64,000 nt of DNA, from assembly GCA_026392355.1 (NCBI GenBank), contig JAPLCF010000041.1:268716-332715 (forward strand). The letters run 5' to 3'. The position numbers and the translations under genes are program-made. Below the pieces are notes generated by a model that saw only the letters and a list, made by a program, of their open reading frames with translations, did no database searches and was not told the origin of the DNA. Of this stretch, positions 34,319 through 44,708 are shown piece by piece (within the stretch, counting starts at the first letter, position 1; the number at the start of each line of letters is the position of its first letter). Origin of the DNA: Actinomycetota bacterium. Its GTDB lineage: Bacteria; Actinomycetota; Thermoleophilia; Gaiellales; F1-60-MAGs149.

Positions 34319-34504
34319 GACGACGCGAGTGCCCAAGGGTGGCTCACGTTTGACGACGCGAAGGCCTTGAGGTGGCTCGGTCGGAAACGACCGATTCACC
34401 TCAAGGTCATCGCGTCGCCTGGTTGTGAGGTTCTGGTCAGCTATCGCCGCTACTGGCGAGGTTGATCCGCCAATGCGACGGGATCACCTCGAGGTGTTCC
34501 CGTC
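34318..34504. repeat. Cluster of CACCTCGAGG-type palindromic elements, copies 2 and 3
   Basis: At 34352-34417, CCTTGAGGTGGCTCGGTCG and its near-complement flank a GAAA loop, with outer arms GACGACGCGA and TCGCGTCG. At 34477-34504, GACGGGA, the 12-bp palindrome CACCTCGAGGTG and TCCCGTC form a nearly perfect 28-bp palindrome. A partial start of another copy (GACGACGCGA, GGTGGCTC) is at 34318-34348. They fill the gap between convergent sseA and the glycosylase-like gene; no gene is seen in this 227-bp gap. Confidence 0.7.
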
Positions 34505-34545
34505 GTCAGCCGCGACGCCGATGCGGATGTGAAGTCCTCTCCCGC

Positions 34546-35157
34546 CTACGCCAGCAGCGCGCGCAGGCCCTCGCGGCACTGCGTGGCGCCGCCTTGGGCC
34601 GGGTGCCGCACGCGGCCCGTGGCGAGATCGCCCAATGCTCCCTCGGCGACGCGGCCCACGGCGATCACCTGCGTGGGCCCGAGCAGCGCCACGAGGCGCT
34701 CGAGGAACGGACGGCCCAAGGCCACCTCGCCCGTCTTGGGAGCTCGATTGCCGAGCGGCTTGCCGGCGGGGTGGGGGTGAAACGGCACGGTGTTCCACAG
34801 CACGACCTCGTACTCGGCATCGAGCTCGTCGAGGACGCCGTGGATGATCGTCGCAGAGCTCTCCGTCCAGCCGCCGTCCTTCACGGACGACCGCGCAAAG
34901 GGCGCGCCCCACTGCGCCAGCTGCTTCTCACTGGTGAAGGCAATGCCACTGAAGCGCCCGCCGCGCCAGCCCATCGCCTCACCCGCCAGCAGCGCGCGCG
35001 GCGCCGGCCGCTGCTCGAGGTAGGCGAGCAGGTTGGCGGTGCGGATCGCGGGGGCGTCGGGTAGGTCGAGCGCGCTGGTGCGATCGCGCAGTGGATTCAC
35101 GAGCGTGGCTGGGGTCCTGCACGCCGCGACGTCGGCGACGAGCGCAGCGAGGCTCAT
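34546..35157 (-). CDS. Uracil-DNA glycosylase superfamily protein
   Basis: A 203-residue protein with the fold signatures of the uracil-DNA glycosylase superfamily. The first motif region reads GEAMGWRGGRFSGIAFTSE. A middle segment reads WNTVPFHPHPAGKPLGNRAP. A C-terminal HPAQGGATQCREGL supplies the motif-II-like His. It lacks the four iron-sulfur cysteines of family 4 enzymes. It belongs to a little-studied bacterial branch, so catalytic specificity is uncertain. ATG 35157 overlaps the stop of the upstream membrane gene (ATGA). Confidence 0.75.
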   Translation of the reverse strand: MSLAALVADVAACRTPATLVNPLRDRTSALDLPDAPAIRTANLLAYLEQRPAPRALLAGEAMGWRGGRFSGIAFTSEKQLAQWGAPFARSSVKDGGWTESSATIIHGVLDELDAEYEVVLWNTVPFHPHPAGKPLGNRAPKTGEVALGRPFLERLVALLGPTQVIAVGRVAEGALGDLATGRVRHPAQGGATQCREGLRALLA

Positions 35158-35483
35158 CGAGAACGCGTGGCGTGGCGCGAGCTGCGCGCGCGAGCGGTGA
35201 CGCTCTGTGGCCGGCGCTCAATGAGGCGCGCACCGGCACCGCCACCGCCACGAGGACCGCGCTTGGGGCCGCGCGTCCACGGGCGGCGCTCGCGCGGGTG
35301 GCGATCCACCCCGGTGCCGCCATTGCCGCCCTCGAGACTCTCAAGCCACGCGGCGTCAATCTCGTCTTGGCGCTTGGTGTCGCCCAGCGCCCGCCACATC
35401 ATGTGCCAGATAGGGATGATCACCAGTTTCGGGGCGATCGTCATCCCGATCCAGACGAAGAGGATTTCTTGCCAGAGTGTCAT
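35154..35483 (-). CDS. Small membrane protein with basic tail
   Basis: A 109-residue protein. One or two N-terminal hydrophobic segments (ILFVWIGMTIAPKLVIIPIW) are followed by an amphipathic region. The C-terminal half of about 55 residues is strongly basic and Arg/Gly-rich (RHPRERRPWTRGPKRGPRGG). No family recognised. Translational coupling to the uracil-glycosylase-like gene by ATGA supports it being real. The tail may bind nucleic acid or be unstructured. Confidence 0.6.
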   Translation of the reverse strand: MTLWQEILFVWIGMTIAPKLVIIPIWHMMWRALGDTKRQDEIDAAWLESLEGGNGGTGVDRHPRERRPWTRGPKRGPRGGGGAGARLIERRPQSVTARARSSRHATRSR

Positions 35484-35536
35484 GCGTAGTCCGTGTTTCG
35501 CATGCGTGCATGGTAGCGGTCGACCACCACTTGGTG

Positions 35537-37186
35537 CTAGGTGGCGGTGAGGGTGCCGGTCAGCACCTCGTCACGGAACTCGCCGATGCGCAGGCGCACC
35601 AGCACGCGCCACGTGCCAGGGGTCGGGATGCGCACGGTGCCGGTCCAGTGTGCGGTGTCAATGAGGCTCAGCTTGACGGGCACTTTGGTGGCCTCGCCCT
35701 GCGAGAGCTCGAGCGTGGCGTCCTGCACATCGAGGGCGGGTTGGCCAACGCCGTTGGTGACCACCACGTGCACCTCGCTGACCGCGCCAGCCGTGGTGGG
35801 GCTGATGTCGATCTGCGCCTCCCGCGCTTCGATCTTCTGGACGAGTTGGAAGGACGAGCTGACGGCGGCCGCCGCGGCGTTGGGTGGTTGTGGCGCCAGG
35901 CCGTTGAGCGTGCCGGTCAGGGCAATCGCGGCGACGATCAGGAGCGCCTCGATCTGCACGGCCGTCGCAAAGCTCTTCGAGGCTCGGCGGACGATCCCCG
36001 CGGCCAGCACGGCGGCGATCACGACGGCGATCTTGGCGAGCAGAATTCGACCCCAGGTGGTGTCGATGACATCGTTGAGCGAGTTCGTCAGCATCAGCGT
36101 GGCGACGACGCCGGTGGCGACGAGTGCGACGAGCGCGGTGAGGGCAATGCGAGTGAAGCGCCGAGTGATGCCACGCAGCAGTGGACCGCGCGTCTCTGCG
36201 GTGGTGGCGCGGAAGACAGCGGGTGCGGCCGCGGCCAAGACGAGCAGACCGCCACCCCACGCACCGGCGGCAAGGACGTGCACCCAGTCGACGAACACGG
36301 CCAGCAGCGCGCTCGACTGCGCGCCGGCGTGCCCCGACAGGCCGGGGGTGATGGCGAGCACAACGGCCGGTACCGCGGCCAGGGCCAGCAGGCGCGGTGC
36401 ACCGCTGCGGACGGCGCGGACCGCCAGCGGCCAGGCGATCAGCGCGAGCACAATCTGCGCGACGGCAACTTGGCCCTGGCGCAGTTCGAAGACGCTGCGC
36501 AGATCGACGTCGTTAACCCAGCCCTCGAGCGGGATCGCAGCAACCGCGGCGACGGCGAGCGCGGGCGGCACGAGCCGGGCGAGCCACAGCGCCACGGGGC
36601 GAAACGCCGCGTCGGCGGCAGTGGCTGTGGCGGGGTCCTCGTCGCGGCCGCGGCGTAGCGTTGGGTTCCAGACGAGCGCCACGATGCCGAGCAGGCCGAG
36701 CAGCAGGATGATCCCGGCGAAGCGCAGGGCGCGATCGACGGCTGTGAGGGTCGTGGCGTTGGCCGGGCGCTCGTCGGCCTCGGTGGCGATCGCGGCTGCA
36801 TCGGCGGCGGCAGTGCCCGTCGACTCCTTGCCAACCGAGAACGTGAAGGAGCTGGCGATGCGGTGCCCGTCGTCGGAGATCACGCTCCACGCAACCGTGC
36901 TCGTGCCCTCGGGGAGGTCGGGCTTGAGGGTCTGCTTGAGGATGCGGCCCGTTGCCGTGGGAGTGCCTTCGTCGTAGCGCTTGCCGTCGGAGCCAATCAC
37001 CTTCACGCGGGCGCCGACGCCATTGATGCCCTCGTTGAAGGTGAGCGCCACGGTCGTTGGTGTCTGCTCGACGATCGCGCCGATCGCGGGCGACGTGCTC
37101 ACCAGCACGGCGTGGCCCGACGCAACGGCGGGGACGACGAGGAGCGCTGCGGTGATCGCGATGAGGAGCAGGCGGCGCAGGCTCAC
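35537..37186 (-). CDS. CopC-CopD fusion, copper resistance/uptake membrane protein
   Basis: A 549-residue protein. A signal peptide ending VASGHA exposes an N-terminal His used by CopC to bind copper. The CopC beta-barrel spans about residues 25-120 (STSPAIGAIVEQTPTTVALT, DDGHRIASSFTFSV). About eight membrane helices form the CopD/PcoD part (about 150-420, including GHAGAQSSALLAVFVDWVHV). A third, YtkA/FixH-like beta domain is predicted at about 440-545. GTG 37186 overlaps the stop of the upstream gene (GTGA). It likely handles copper at the membrane. Confidence 0.88.
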   Translation of the reverse strand: MSLRRLLLIAITAALLVVPAVASGHAVLVSTSPAIGAIVEQTPTTVALTFNEGINGVGARVKVIGSDGKRYDEGTPTATGRILKQTLKPDLPEGTSTVAWSVISDDGHRIASSFTFSVGKESTGTAAADAAAIATEADERPANATTLTAVDRALRFAGIILLLGLLGIVALVWNPTLRRGRDEDPATATAADAAFRPVALWLARLVPPALAVAAVAAIPLEGWVNDVDLRSVFELRQGQVAVAQIVLALIAWPLAVRAVRSGAPRLLALAAVPAVVLAITPGLSGHAGAQSSALLAVFVDWVHVLAAGAWGGGLLVLAAAAPAVFRATTAETRGPLLRGITRRFTRIALTALVALVATGVVATLMLTNSLNDVIDTTWGRILLAKIAVVIAAVLAAGIVRRASKSFATAVQIEALLIVAAIALTGTLNGLAPQPPNAAAAAVSSSFQLVQKIEAREAQIDISPTTAGAVSEVHVVVTNGVGQPALDVQDATLELSQGEATKVPVKLSLIDTAHWTGTVRIPTPGTWRVLVRLRIGEFRDEVLTGTLTAT

Positions 37187-38217
37187 CACGTTGGCGCCTT
37201 CGTCGTCTGCTGCGGGGGCAGGTCGGCGAGCAGGGTGCGCCAGGCACGCACGCAGGCACCGGCAGCGAGCGCCACGCCGGCGATCCCGATGATCACGAGC
37301 AGGCGCGTCAGCAGGGTCGGCAGCGGCCCGGGCACAAGTGCGTACGAGAACGCGTTGCCGGCCAGCGCCACCAGTTGTCCGCCGCCCGCGACGAGCGCCA
37401 CGAGAAACAGCACCGTGGTGGCGTGCGCGGGCACGGCGCGGAGGCGATGGCCGAGGCCCAGACCGATCGCGAGCAGGACGACAGCGAGTGCGATCCCGAT
37501 CAGCACGCCGTTCTGCCCGTCGGGCACGTCGAGCTGCTTCGAGACGCCGGTGATCAGCGAGGCGAGCACCGCGGCGAGCATGCCCACGATCGCGGCCGGG
37601 ACGAGGCGGACGCGTCGCAACGACCCAACGACGGCGGCGGCGATCACGGCGAGCACGGTAATGCTCCACCACAGCCACGTCAGCGGCATGCCGAGCCACG
37701 TCAGATCGCCACGAATCTCGGCCGGCGTGCCGTCAACGAAGAGCGGGATGCCCCAGTCGTACAGCACGCGCTCGGGTGCCGGGTCGGCACGCACTTCGGC
37801 AGGCGGCAGCGTGCCCATCCAGTGTGATCGGTGGTCGTGGTAGACGACGCTGTTACCGGTGCTCAATTGCACCCAGTCGGGCCCAATCTTGGTTGCGCTC
37901 GTGGGCAGCGCCTCGGCCGTCTGGCGTACGTCGTTGAGGGCCACAGCCGGGGAGTTGCGGTTCTCCCACGTGCCTTGCTCGTCGAGGCGGAGGTACGGCT
38001 CGCCGCCGTAGCCGGGGATCATCACCTGCGACGCGGTCGTGCGTGTGATCTCGATGCGGTCGTCGCCGCCGACGATGCGCGCCGTGATGCCCGCCGGAGT
38101 GGCGGTGATCGCCGAGCGGTAGTCCGTGCCGCCGGTTTGGCCGGAGTGGGCGTGCGCCACGGTCGGCACGAGCGCTGCGATCACAGCCAGCGCGAGCACG
38201 ACGGAGAGGCGCTTCAT
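37183..38217 (-). CDS. Copper-operon membrane protein with signal peptide
   Basis: A 344-residue protein from ATG 38217. A signal peptide (VVLALAVIAALVPTVAHA) precedes an extracytoplasmic region of about 150 residues that contains a His-rich stretch YHDHRSHWMG. Five or so membrane helices then follow. No named family is certain. The translational overlap with the CopC-CopD gene and the His cluster suggest participation in copper delivery or sensing outside the cell. The long in-frame extension upstream of 38217 is not used because the signal peptide would be internal. Confidence 0.72.
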   Translation of the reverse strand: MKRLSVVLALAVIAALVPTVAHAHSGQTGGTDYRSAITATPAGITARIVGGDDRIEITRTTASQVMIPGYGGEPYLRLDEQGTWENRNSPAVALNDVRQTAEALPTSATKIGPDWVQLSTGNSVVYHDHRSHWMGTLPPAEVRADPAPERVLYDWGIPLFVDGTPAEIRGDLTWLGMPLTWLWWSITVLAVIAAAVVGSLRRVRLVPAAIVGMLAAVLASLITGVSKQLDVPDGQNGVLIGIALAVVLLAIGLGLGHRLRAVPAHATTVLFLVALVAGGGQLVALAGNAFSYALVPGPLPTLLTRLLVIIGIAGVALAAGACVRAWRTLLADLPPQQTTKAPTW

Positions 38218-38245
38218 CGCTCGCAGCCTAGCGTTGACCGTGCGC

Positions 38246-38985
38246 TCAGGACGGAAGGCCGGCGGCCAGATCGCGCACGAGCGCTTCGAGCGCCTCTGGG
38301 CCACCACGTTCGATCGCGTCGATCGCGGCAGAGCCCACGATCGCGCCATCGGTGCCGGCGGCGATCAGGCCCTCGACGTGCGCGCGCGTGGAGACACCAA
38401 AGCCGCCAAGGATCGGCGTGTCGCCGGCAGCGGTGCGGGTGCGCTCGAGCAGCTCGGCCACGCGCGGGTCGAGGTTCTCGCGAGCACCGGTCACGCCCAC
38501 GGCCGCGACGAGGTACACGAAGCCGGTGCTGGCAGCAGCGGCAGACTCGATGCGCTCGGGGCGCGAGGTGGGGGCGACGAGGTGGATCAGATCCACGCCC
38601 TCAGCGGCGGCGGCGTCGCGCAGCGGGCCCGACTCTTCCGGCGGGATATCGGCCACGATCAGCGCCTCGGCGCCGGCCTTAGCGGCGTCACGGCAGAACG
38701 CTTCGATGCCATAGCCCTCGACGATCGCGCCGTATGTCATCGGCACCAGCGGCACGTCGACGCGTGCGTGGATCTCGGCGAGCAGCTCGAGCGCGCGCTC
38801 GGGCGTGATGCCGGCATCGAGTGCAGCCTGCGCGGCGCGCTGGATCGTCGTGCCGTCGGCGAGCGGGTCGGAGTAGGGGATGCCGAGCTCGATCACCGTC
38901 GCGCCACCGCGCACGGCGGCCTCGGCGAGCGCCGGGGCGTCCTCGTTGGCCATCAGATAGACGGCGAGGCTGGGGCGGGGGATGT

Positions 38986-38989
<4 letters not shown>
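38246..38989 (-). CDS. trpA: Tryptophan synthase alpha chain
   Basis: A 247-residue barrel enzyme. It has [20 protein letters not shown], in which the catalytic Glu and Asp regions are recognisable, plus [21 protein letters not shown] and the phosphate-binding GGFGVSTR. It cleaves indole-3-glycerol phosphate and passes indole to TrpB. ATG 38989 overlaps the trpB stop. It is the last gene of the trp operon. Confidence 0.97.
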
Positions 38990-40202
<1,213 letters not shown>

Positions 40203-40206
<4 letters not shown>

Positions 40207-40808
40207 GCTGTCTTCCCTTCGCGCGCGGCGGCGATAAACGCCGAGACGCGATCATGATCCTTGATGCCGGGCTCGCGCTCCACTCCGCGCGCGACGTCGA
40301 CGCCCCAGGGCTGTGCGGCGCTCACGGCGGCCGCGACGTTGTCGGGCGAGAGCGCGCCGGCGAGTACGACACGGCGCCCGGCGCGGCCGAGCTCGGCCAC
40401 CACGTCCCAGTGCGCGGCCAGCTCCTCAGCCGTGGGCTCGTCGCCAAACGCGCGGTCGAGCAATACCGGGTCGTCGGCACCGATCTCATCGGCGGGCAGG
40501 CGATAGCCCACGAGCGCGCGCTCGCCCAGCACCTCGCGTGTCTCGGCGGCATGGGGCCCGTAGACCTGCACGCGGTCGAGCTCGGCCATCTCAAGCACCT
40601 GCGCGGCGTAGCCGGCGGTCTCGTCGGCCAGCACGCCCACGGCCTCGATGCCGCGCGGCACATGGCGGCGCAGCTTCCGCACGGCGTCAAGATCGACGGC
40701 GCGCGGCGACCACGGCACGAGCACGAACCCGATCATGTCGGCCCCGGCCGCCACGGCCTGGTCGACATCGTCGGTGTTCGTCATGCCGCAGATCTTCACG
40801 AGGGTCAC
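40203..40808 (-). CDS. trpF: Phosphoribosylanthranilate isomerase
   Basis: A 201-residue barrel with the N-terminal catalytic cysteine in [15 protein letters not shown] and a C-terminal general-acid Asp region in [14 protein letters not shown] and GVDVARGVE. It converts N-phosphoribosylanthranilate to CdRP. ATGA overlaps join it to trpC upstream and trpB downstream. Because trpF is present, no bifunctional PriA activity is needed for this step. Confidence 0.96.
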
Positions 40809-41527
40809 GGGCGGGTCAGCTCCTGCAGCAGCTCGGGATTACGCATCAGGGCGGTGCCCACGAGGGCAGCCGAGGCGCCCGCGGCGCCCGCGGCATCCAG
40901 ATCGGCGCGCGACGTCACGCCCGATTCGGCCACCGCGATGTAGCCGGCCGGCACGGCGCCGAGCAGGCGGCGCTGGTCGGTCGGCTCGACCGACAGCGTG
41001 CTCAGATCGCGCGCGTTCACGCCGATCAGCGGGCAGCCAAGGTCGAGCGCGCGACGCAGCTCGGCCTCGTTGTGCACCTCGCAGAGCACGTCCATCTGGT
41101 GGTCCTCGGCGGCCTGGATCAGGTCTTTCGCAAGGTTGTCGTCGACGAGTGCAAGCAGCACGAGGATGGCGTCGGCGCCATGGGCGCGCGCCTCGACGAC
41201 CTGGTACGGGTCGATGAAGAAGTCCTTGCAGAGCAGCGGCAGGTCGGTGACCTGACGCACCTTGGCGAGATCGAGCAGCGAGCCAGCGAAGTCTTTGCCG
41301 CTGGTCAGCACCGAGATCGCGGCAGCGCCGCCGGCCTCGTAACGGCGCGCCACTTCAGCAGCATCGGCGTTGGGCGCAATCGGCCCCTCGCTGGGCGAGG
41401 CGCGCTTGATCTCGGCGATGATCTTTACGCGGCCGGGCTCGTGCAGCGCCCCGGCAAATGGCCGGGTCTCCCGGCGTCGCTCGACCTCGCGCTGCGTCCA
41501 TGCCCCGATCTCTTGCAGATAGCCCAT
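40805..41527 (-). CDS. trpC: Indole-3-glycerol phosphate synthase
   Basis: A 240-residue barrel. Family motifs are KIIAEIKRASPSEGPI with the catalytic lysine, LLCKDFFIDPYQV, IGVNARDLSTLSV and VAESGVTSRAD. It decarboxylates and closes CdRP to indole-3-glycerol phosphate. The gap of 135 bp to trpD is filled by a palindromic element, so this gene starts the distal half of the operon. No internal promoter is obvious. Confidence 0.96.
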   Translation of the reverse strand: MGYLQEIGAWTQREVERRRETRPFAGALHEPGRVKIIAEIKRASPSEGPIAPNADAAEVARRYEAGGAAAISVLTSGKDFAGSLLDLAKVRQVTDLPLLCKDFFIDPYQVVEARAHGADAILVLLALVDDNLAKDLIQAAEDHQMDVLCEVHNEAELRRALDLGCPLIGVNARDLSTLSVEPTDQRRLLGAVPAGYIAVAESGVTSRADLDAAGAAGASAALVGTALMRNPELLQELTRP

Positions 41528-41563
41528 CTGGTTACCCCTCCGTCGTCATCGTGCACCGATTCT

Positions 41564-41657
41564 CGGCGATCAACTTCGGAATGGGGTCAGACCCCATTCC
41601 GAACCTGTCAACCGAAGTTCGGTTTGGGGTCTGACCCCATTCCGAAGTTGATCGCCG
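41564..41657. repeat. 94-bp palindromic element inside trp operon
   Basis: Perfect 32-bp inverted arms at 41564-41595 and 41626-41657 carry GGGGTCAGACCCC at their inner ends. Between them AACCGAA-G-TTCGGTT forms a second hairpin. It sits between trpD and trpC. A matching architecture, also with exact 32-bp arms, is found upstream of the operon at 44901-45017. This looks like a small non-coding mobile element. It could lower expression of trpCFBA. Confidence 0.85.
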
Positions 41658-41662
41658 CCGGA

Positions 41663-42700
41663 TCATGCGCCGCGCTCCGCGGCCGCGCGCGCGGCCGCGC
41701 CAACGGCGTCGAGGACGCGCTGCGCCTGTCCTGTGTCGATTGATGCTGCTGCGCGGGCGAGTCCCGCGTCGAAGTCGTCGGCCTGGCCGCACACGACGAG
41801 CGCGGCGGCGGCGTTGAGTACCACGGCGTCGCGCGGCGCGCCCGGCTCGCCCTCGAGCACGCGGCGGATAATCGCGGCGTTTTCCTCGGGGCCACCGCCC
41901 TTGAGCGCGTCGATGTGCGCGCGGGCGATGCCGTGGTCGGTGGGATCAAACGTGGAGAGCGTGATGCCGTCCTGCGTCACGTCGGCGATCGTGGTGGTGC
42001 TGCACGGTGTGATCTCGTCGAAGCCACCGTCGCCGTGCACGATCAGCGCGTGCTGGATGCCGAGGATCTGCATCACCTGCGCCATCGGCTCGACGAGTTC
42101 TAGGCGCGCTACGCCGATGATCTGAAACGGCGTCTCGACCGGGTTGGCGAGCGGGCCGAGCAGGTTCATGATCGTCGGGATCGCGAGCTCGCGGCGAACG
42201 GGGCCGGCGTGGCGCATGGCGGGGTGGTGGCTGGGCGCGTAGAGGAACCCAAAGCCGTGCTCGTCGATCATCGCGGCGACGGCGGCCGCAGGCACCTCGA
42301 CGGGGATGCCGAGCTGCTCGAGCACGTCGGCACTGCCCGACTTCGACGAGATCGAGCGGTTGCCGTGCTTGGCCACGCCAGCTCCGGCGCCAGCTGCCAC
42401 GAGCGCTGCGGCGGTCGAGATGTTGAACGACCCGGTGTGGTCGCCACCCGTGCCGCAGGTGTCGACGAGGTCGGTGCGCTGCGGCCGCACGGCAATCGCG
42501 TGCTCGCGCATGGCGCGCGCGCAGCCGGCGATCTCAACGGGTGTCTCGCCCTTGGCCTTCAGAGCCACGAGGAACCCAGCTGTCTGGGCCGCGGTTGCTT
42601 CGCCGTCCATGATGAACCCGAGCGCTGCGCGGGCCTCGTCTTCGGTGAGGTTCTCGCCGCCGAGCACCTTCACCATGGCGGCGTGCAGCGGGGTACTCAT
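41663..42700 (-). CDS. trpD: Anthranilate phosphoribosyltransferase
   Basis: A 345-residue enzyme with the PRPP-binding motif DTCGTGGDHTGSFNISTAAA and the anthranilate-site segments KHGNRSISSKSGSADVLEQL and HHPAMRHAGPVRREL. It transfers phosphoribose to anthranilate. The start overlaps the trpG stop (ATGA). The stop lies six bases from the palindromic element. Confidence 0.97.
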   Translation of the reverse strand: MSTPLHAAMVKVLGGENLTEDEARAALGFIMDGEATAAQTAGFLVALKAKGETPVEIAGCARAMREHAIAVRPQRTDLVDTCGTGGDHTGSFNISTAAALVAAGAGAGVAKHGNRSISSKSGSADVLEQLGIPVEVPAAAVAAMIDEHGFGFLYAPSHHPAMRHAGPVRRELAIPTIMNLLGPLANPVETPFQIIGVARLELVEPMAQVMQILGIQHALIVHGDGGFDEITPCSTTTIADVTQDGITLSTFDPTDHGIARAHIDALKGGGPEENAAIIRRVLEGEPGAPRDAVVLNAAAALVVCGQADDFDAGLARAAASIDTGQAQRVLDAVGAAARAAAERGA

Positions 42701-43281
42701 GCGGCGGCTCCGAGCGCCAGAAACGCAGCGAGCATCGTGTCGCCCTCGGGCGTGAGGATGCTCTCGGGGTGAAACTGCACGCCGTGGGTGGGCTGGTCGA
42801 GACGGCGCACGGCCATCACGGTACCGTCGTCGGCGCGGGCCGTCACGACGAGCTCGGCGGGGATGGGCTCGTGCGCGGCCAGCGAGTGGTAGCGGCCAGC
42901 GGCAAAGCGCTCGGCTACGCCATTCAGGATCGGGTCATCGGCAATACGCGAGACGTCGTCGGCCTTGCCGTGCACTAGCTGCGGCGCAGAACCCACGACG
43001 CCACCGTGCAGCTGTACGAGCAGCTGGTGGCCGAGACACACGCCGAGAATCGGGATGCGGCCCTGGAAGGCGGCGATCAGATCGGCCGAGATGCCGGTTT
43101 CGTCGGGCGTGCCGGGGCCGGGGGAGATCACGAGGTGCGTGGGCGCCAGCGCCTCAGCCTCGGCGACGGTGATCGCGTCGTTGCGCTTCACGATCACCTC
43201 GTCGGCGCCGGCCTCAGAGAAGCCGTGCGAGAGGTTGTACGTGAACGAGTCGAAGTTGTCGATCAGCAAGACGCGGATCAT
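42697..43281 (-). CDS. trpG: Anthranilate synthase, glutamine amidotransferase subunit
   Basis: A 194-residue class I amidotransferase from ATG 43281. The nucleophile is in GVCLGHQ and the catalytic His/Glu in GVQFHPESI. It supplies ammonia to TrpE and may also serve p-aminobenzoate synthesis. ATGA overlaps with trpE and trpD indicate coupled translation. Confidence 0.96.
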   Translation of the reverse strand: MIRVLLIDNFDSFTYNLSHGFSEAGADEVIVKRNDAITVAEAEALAPTHLVISPGPGTPDETGISADLIAAFQGRIPILGVCLGHQLLVQLHGGVVGSAPQLVHGKADDVSRIADDPILNGVAERFAAGRYHSLAAHEPIPAELVVTARADDGTVMAVRRLDQPTHGVQFHPESILTPEGDTMLAAFLALGAAA

Positions 43282-44678
43282 CGGCCGTAGCCTCCCGCAT
43301 CGGCGAGATCGACGGCGCGCTGCAGTGCGGCGATCTTGCGCAGACACTCGCGGTGCTCTTCGGCCGGGTCGGAGTCGGCCACGATGCCGGCGCCCGACTG
43401 CAGCGTGGCGACGCCATCGCGCAGCTGGATCGTGCGGAGCGCAATGCACGTGTCGAGCGTGCCGTCGGTGCCGAGATACCCAACCGCACCGGCGTAGGGC
43501 CCGCGGCGATGGGGCTCGAGCGCACTGATGATCTGCATCGCGCGCACCTTCGGCGCTCCCGACACGGTGCCCGCCGGGAACGTGGCGGCCAGCAGGCTAA
43601 AGGCGTCGTGCTCGTCCTGCAGGTGCCCCTCAACGCGCGAGACGATGTGCATCACGTGGCTGTAGCGCTCGATCTCCAGCAGGCGCGTGGGGTGGACGGT
43701 GCCTGGGTCGCACACGCGCGACAGGTCGTTGCGGGCCAGATCGACGAGCATCATGTGCTCGGCCCGCTCCTTGGGGTCGGCGAGGAGGTCCTCGGCGAGC
43801 GCGTCGTCCTCTCCCGCATCGGCACCGCGCGGCCGCGTGCCGGCGATGGGGCGCAGCTCGGCGATGCGCTCGCGCGACAGCGCCACGTGCGTCTCGGGCG
43901 AGGCGCCGATCAGCGCGCGGTCGCCCAGGTCGATCAAGAACAGGTACGGCGACGGGTTCACGGCCCGCAGCGCGCGGTAGATGGCGACGGGGCTGCGCGG
44001 CGTGCGGCGGCGGTGGCGCTGCGACAGCACGACCTGGAAGACGTCGCCCTTGCGGATGTGGTCCTTGCCGATCTCGACGCGCTCGATGTACTCGTCCATG
44101 TCGAGGTCGCCGACCGACTCGCCGCCGGCCACCAGCGGCGGTACGGGCTGCACGCCCTCGGGCATGGGGCCCATCAGGCGCTCGATGATCGTGTCGGCGA
44201 GCGCGTCCTCGCCCGGCTGGGCAATCACCTGGATCGTGGCGCGCACGTGGTCGAAGGCCACGACGACAGGCGCGATCAAAAACGATGCGGGCTGCTCGAG
44301 GTCGCCCTCCTCAGTCTCGGGCAGCGGCACGGTGGGCTCAAACGTCGGGATCGCGTCGTAGCCGAGCATCCCCACGGCGCCACCGGCAAACGGCGGCAGC
44401 CCTTCGAGGTCCAGATCGGCGTGCGCATCGAGGCGCGCCCGCAGCGGCGCAAACGGATCCTCACCCTTCAGATCCAGATCCAGACGTTCGCACCCAGCCG
44501 ACAAGAACGAGTAGCGGCCCACCTGCTGGCCACCCTCGACGCTCTCGAGCAGGAAGCCCGGCCCGAGATCACGCAGGCGCAGGTACGCGCCTACGGGCGT
44601 GAGCAGATCAGCCGGCAGCTCGCGCACAGTGGGGCGCTTGGTGGGCTGGCGCTTCTGTCGGGGTTCGGAGGGGTTCAT
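43278..44678 (-). CDS. trpE: Anthranilate synthase component I
   Basis: A 466-residue chorismate-binding enzyme. C-terminal motifs are GDVFQVVLSQRH, PIAGTRPRGADAGEDDALAE, HMMLVDLARNDLSRV and FPAGTVSGAPKVRAMQII. The start is ATG 44678. A longer frame would begin inside the attenuator terminator and is rejected. The N-terminal domain should hold the tryptophan feedback site, but the usual LLES motif is seen here as FLLESVEGG. First structural gene of the operon behind the attenuator. Confidence 0.96.
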   Translation of the reverse strand: MNPSEPRQKRQPTKRPTVRELPADLLTPVGAYLRLRDLGPGFLLESVEGGQQVGRYSFLSAGCERLDLDLKGEDPFAPLRARLDAHADLDLEGLPPFAGGAVGMLGYDAIPTFEPTVPLPETEEGDLEQPASFLIAPVVVAFDHVRATIQVIAQPGEDALADTIIERLMGPMPEGVQPVPPLVAGGESVGDLDMDEYIERVEIGKDHIRKGDVFQVVLSQRHRRRTPRSPVAIYRALRAVNPSPYLFLIDLGDRALIGASPETHVALSRERIAELRPIAGTRPRGADAGEDDALAEDLLADPKERAEHMMLVDLARNDLSRVCDPGTVHPTRLLEIERYSHVMHIVSRVEGHLQDEHDAFSLLAATFPAGTVSGAPKVRAMQIISALEPHRRGPYAGAVGYLGTDGTLDTCIALRTIQLRDGVATLQSGAGIVADSDPAEEHRECLRKIAALQRAVDLADAGGYGR

Positions 44679-44708
44679 ATGTGGTTTCTTGGAGGTTATT
44701 GCGGGCAC

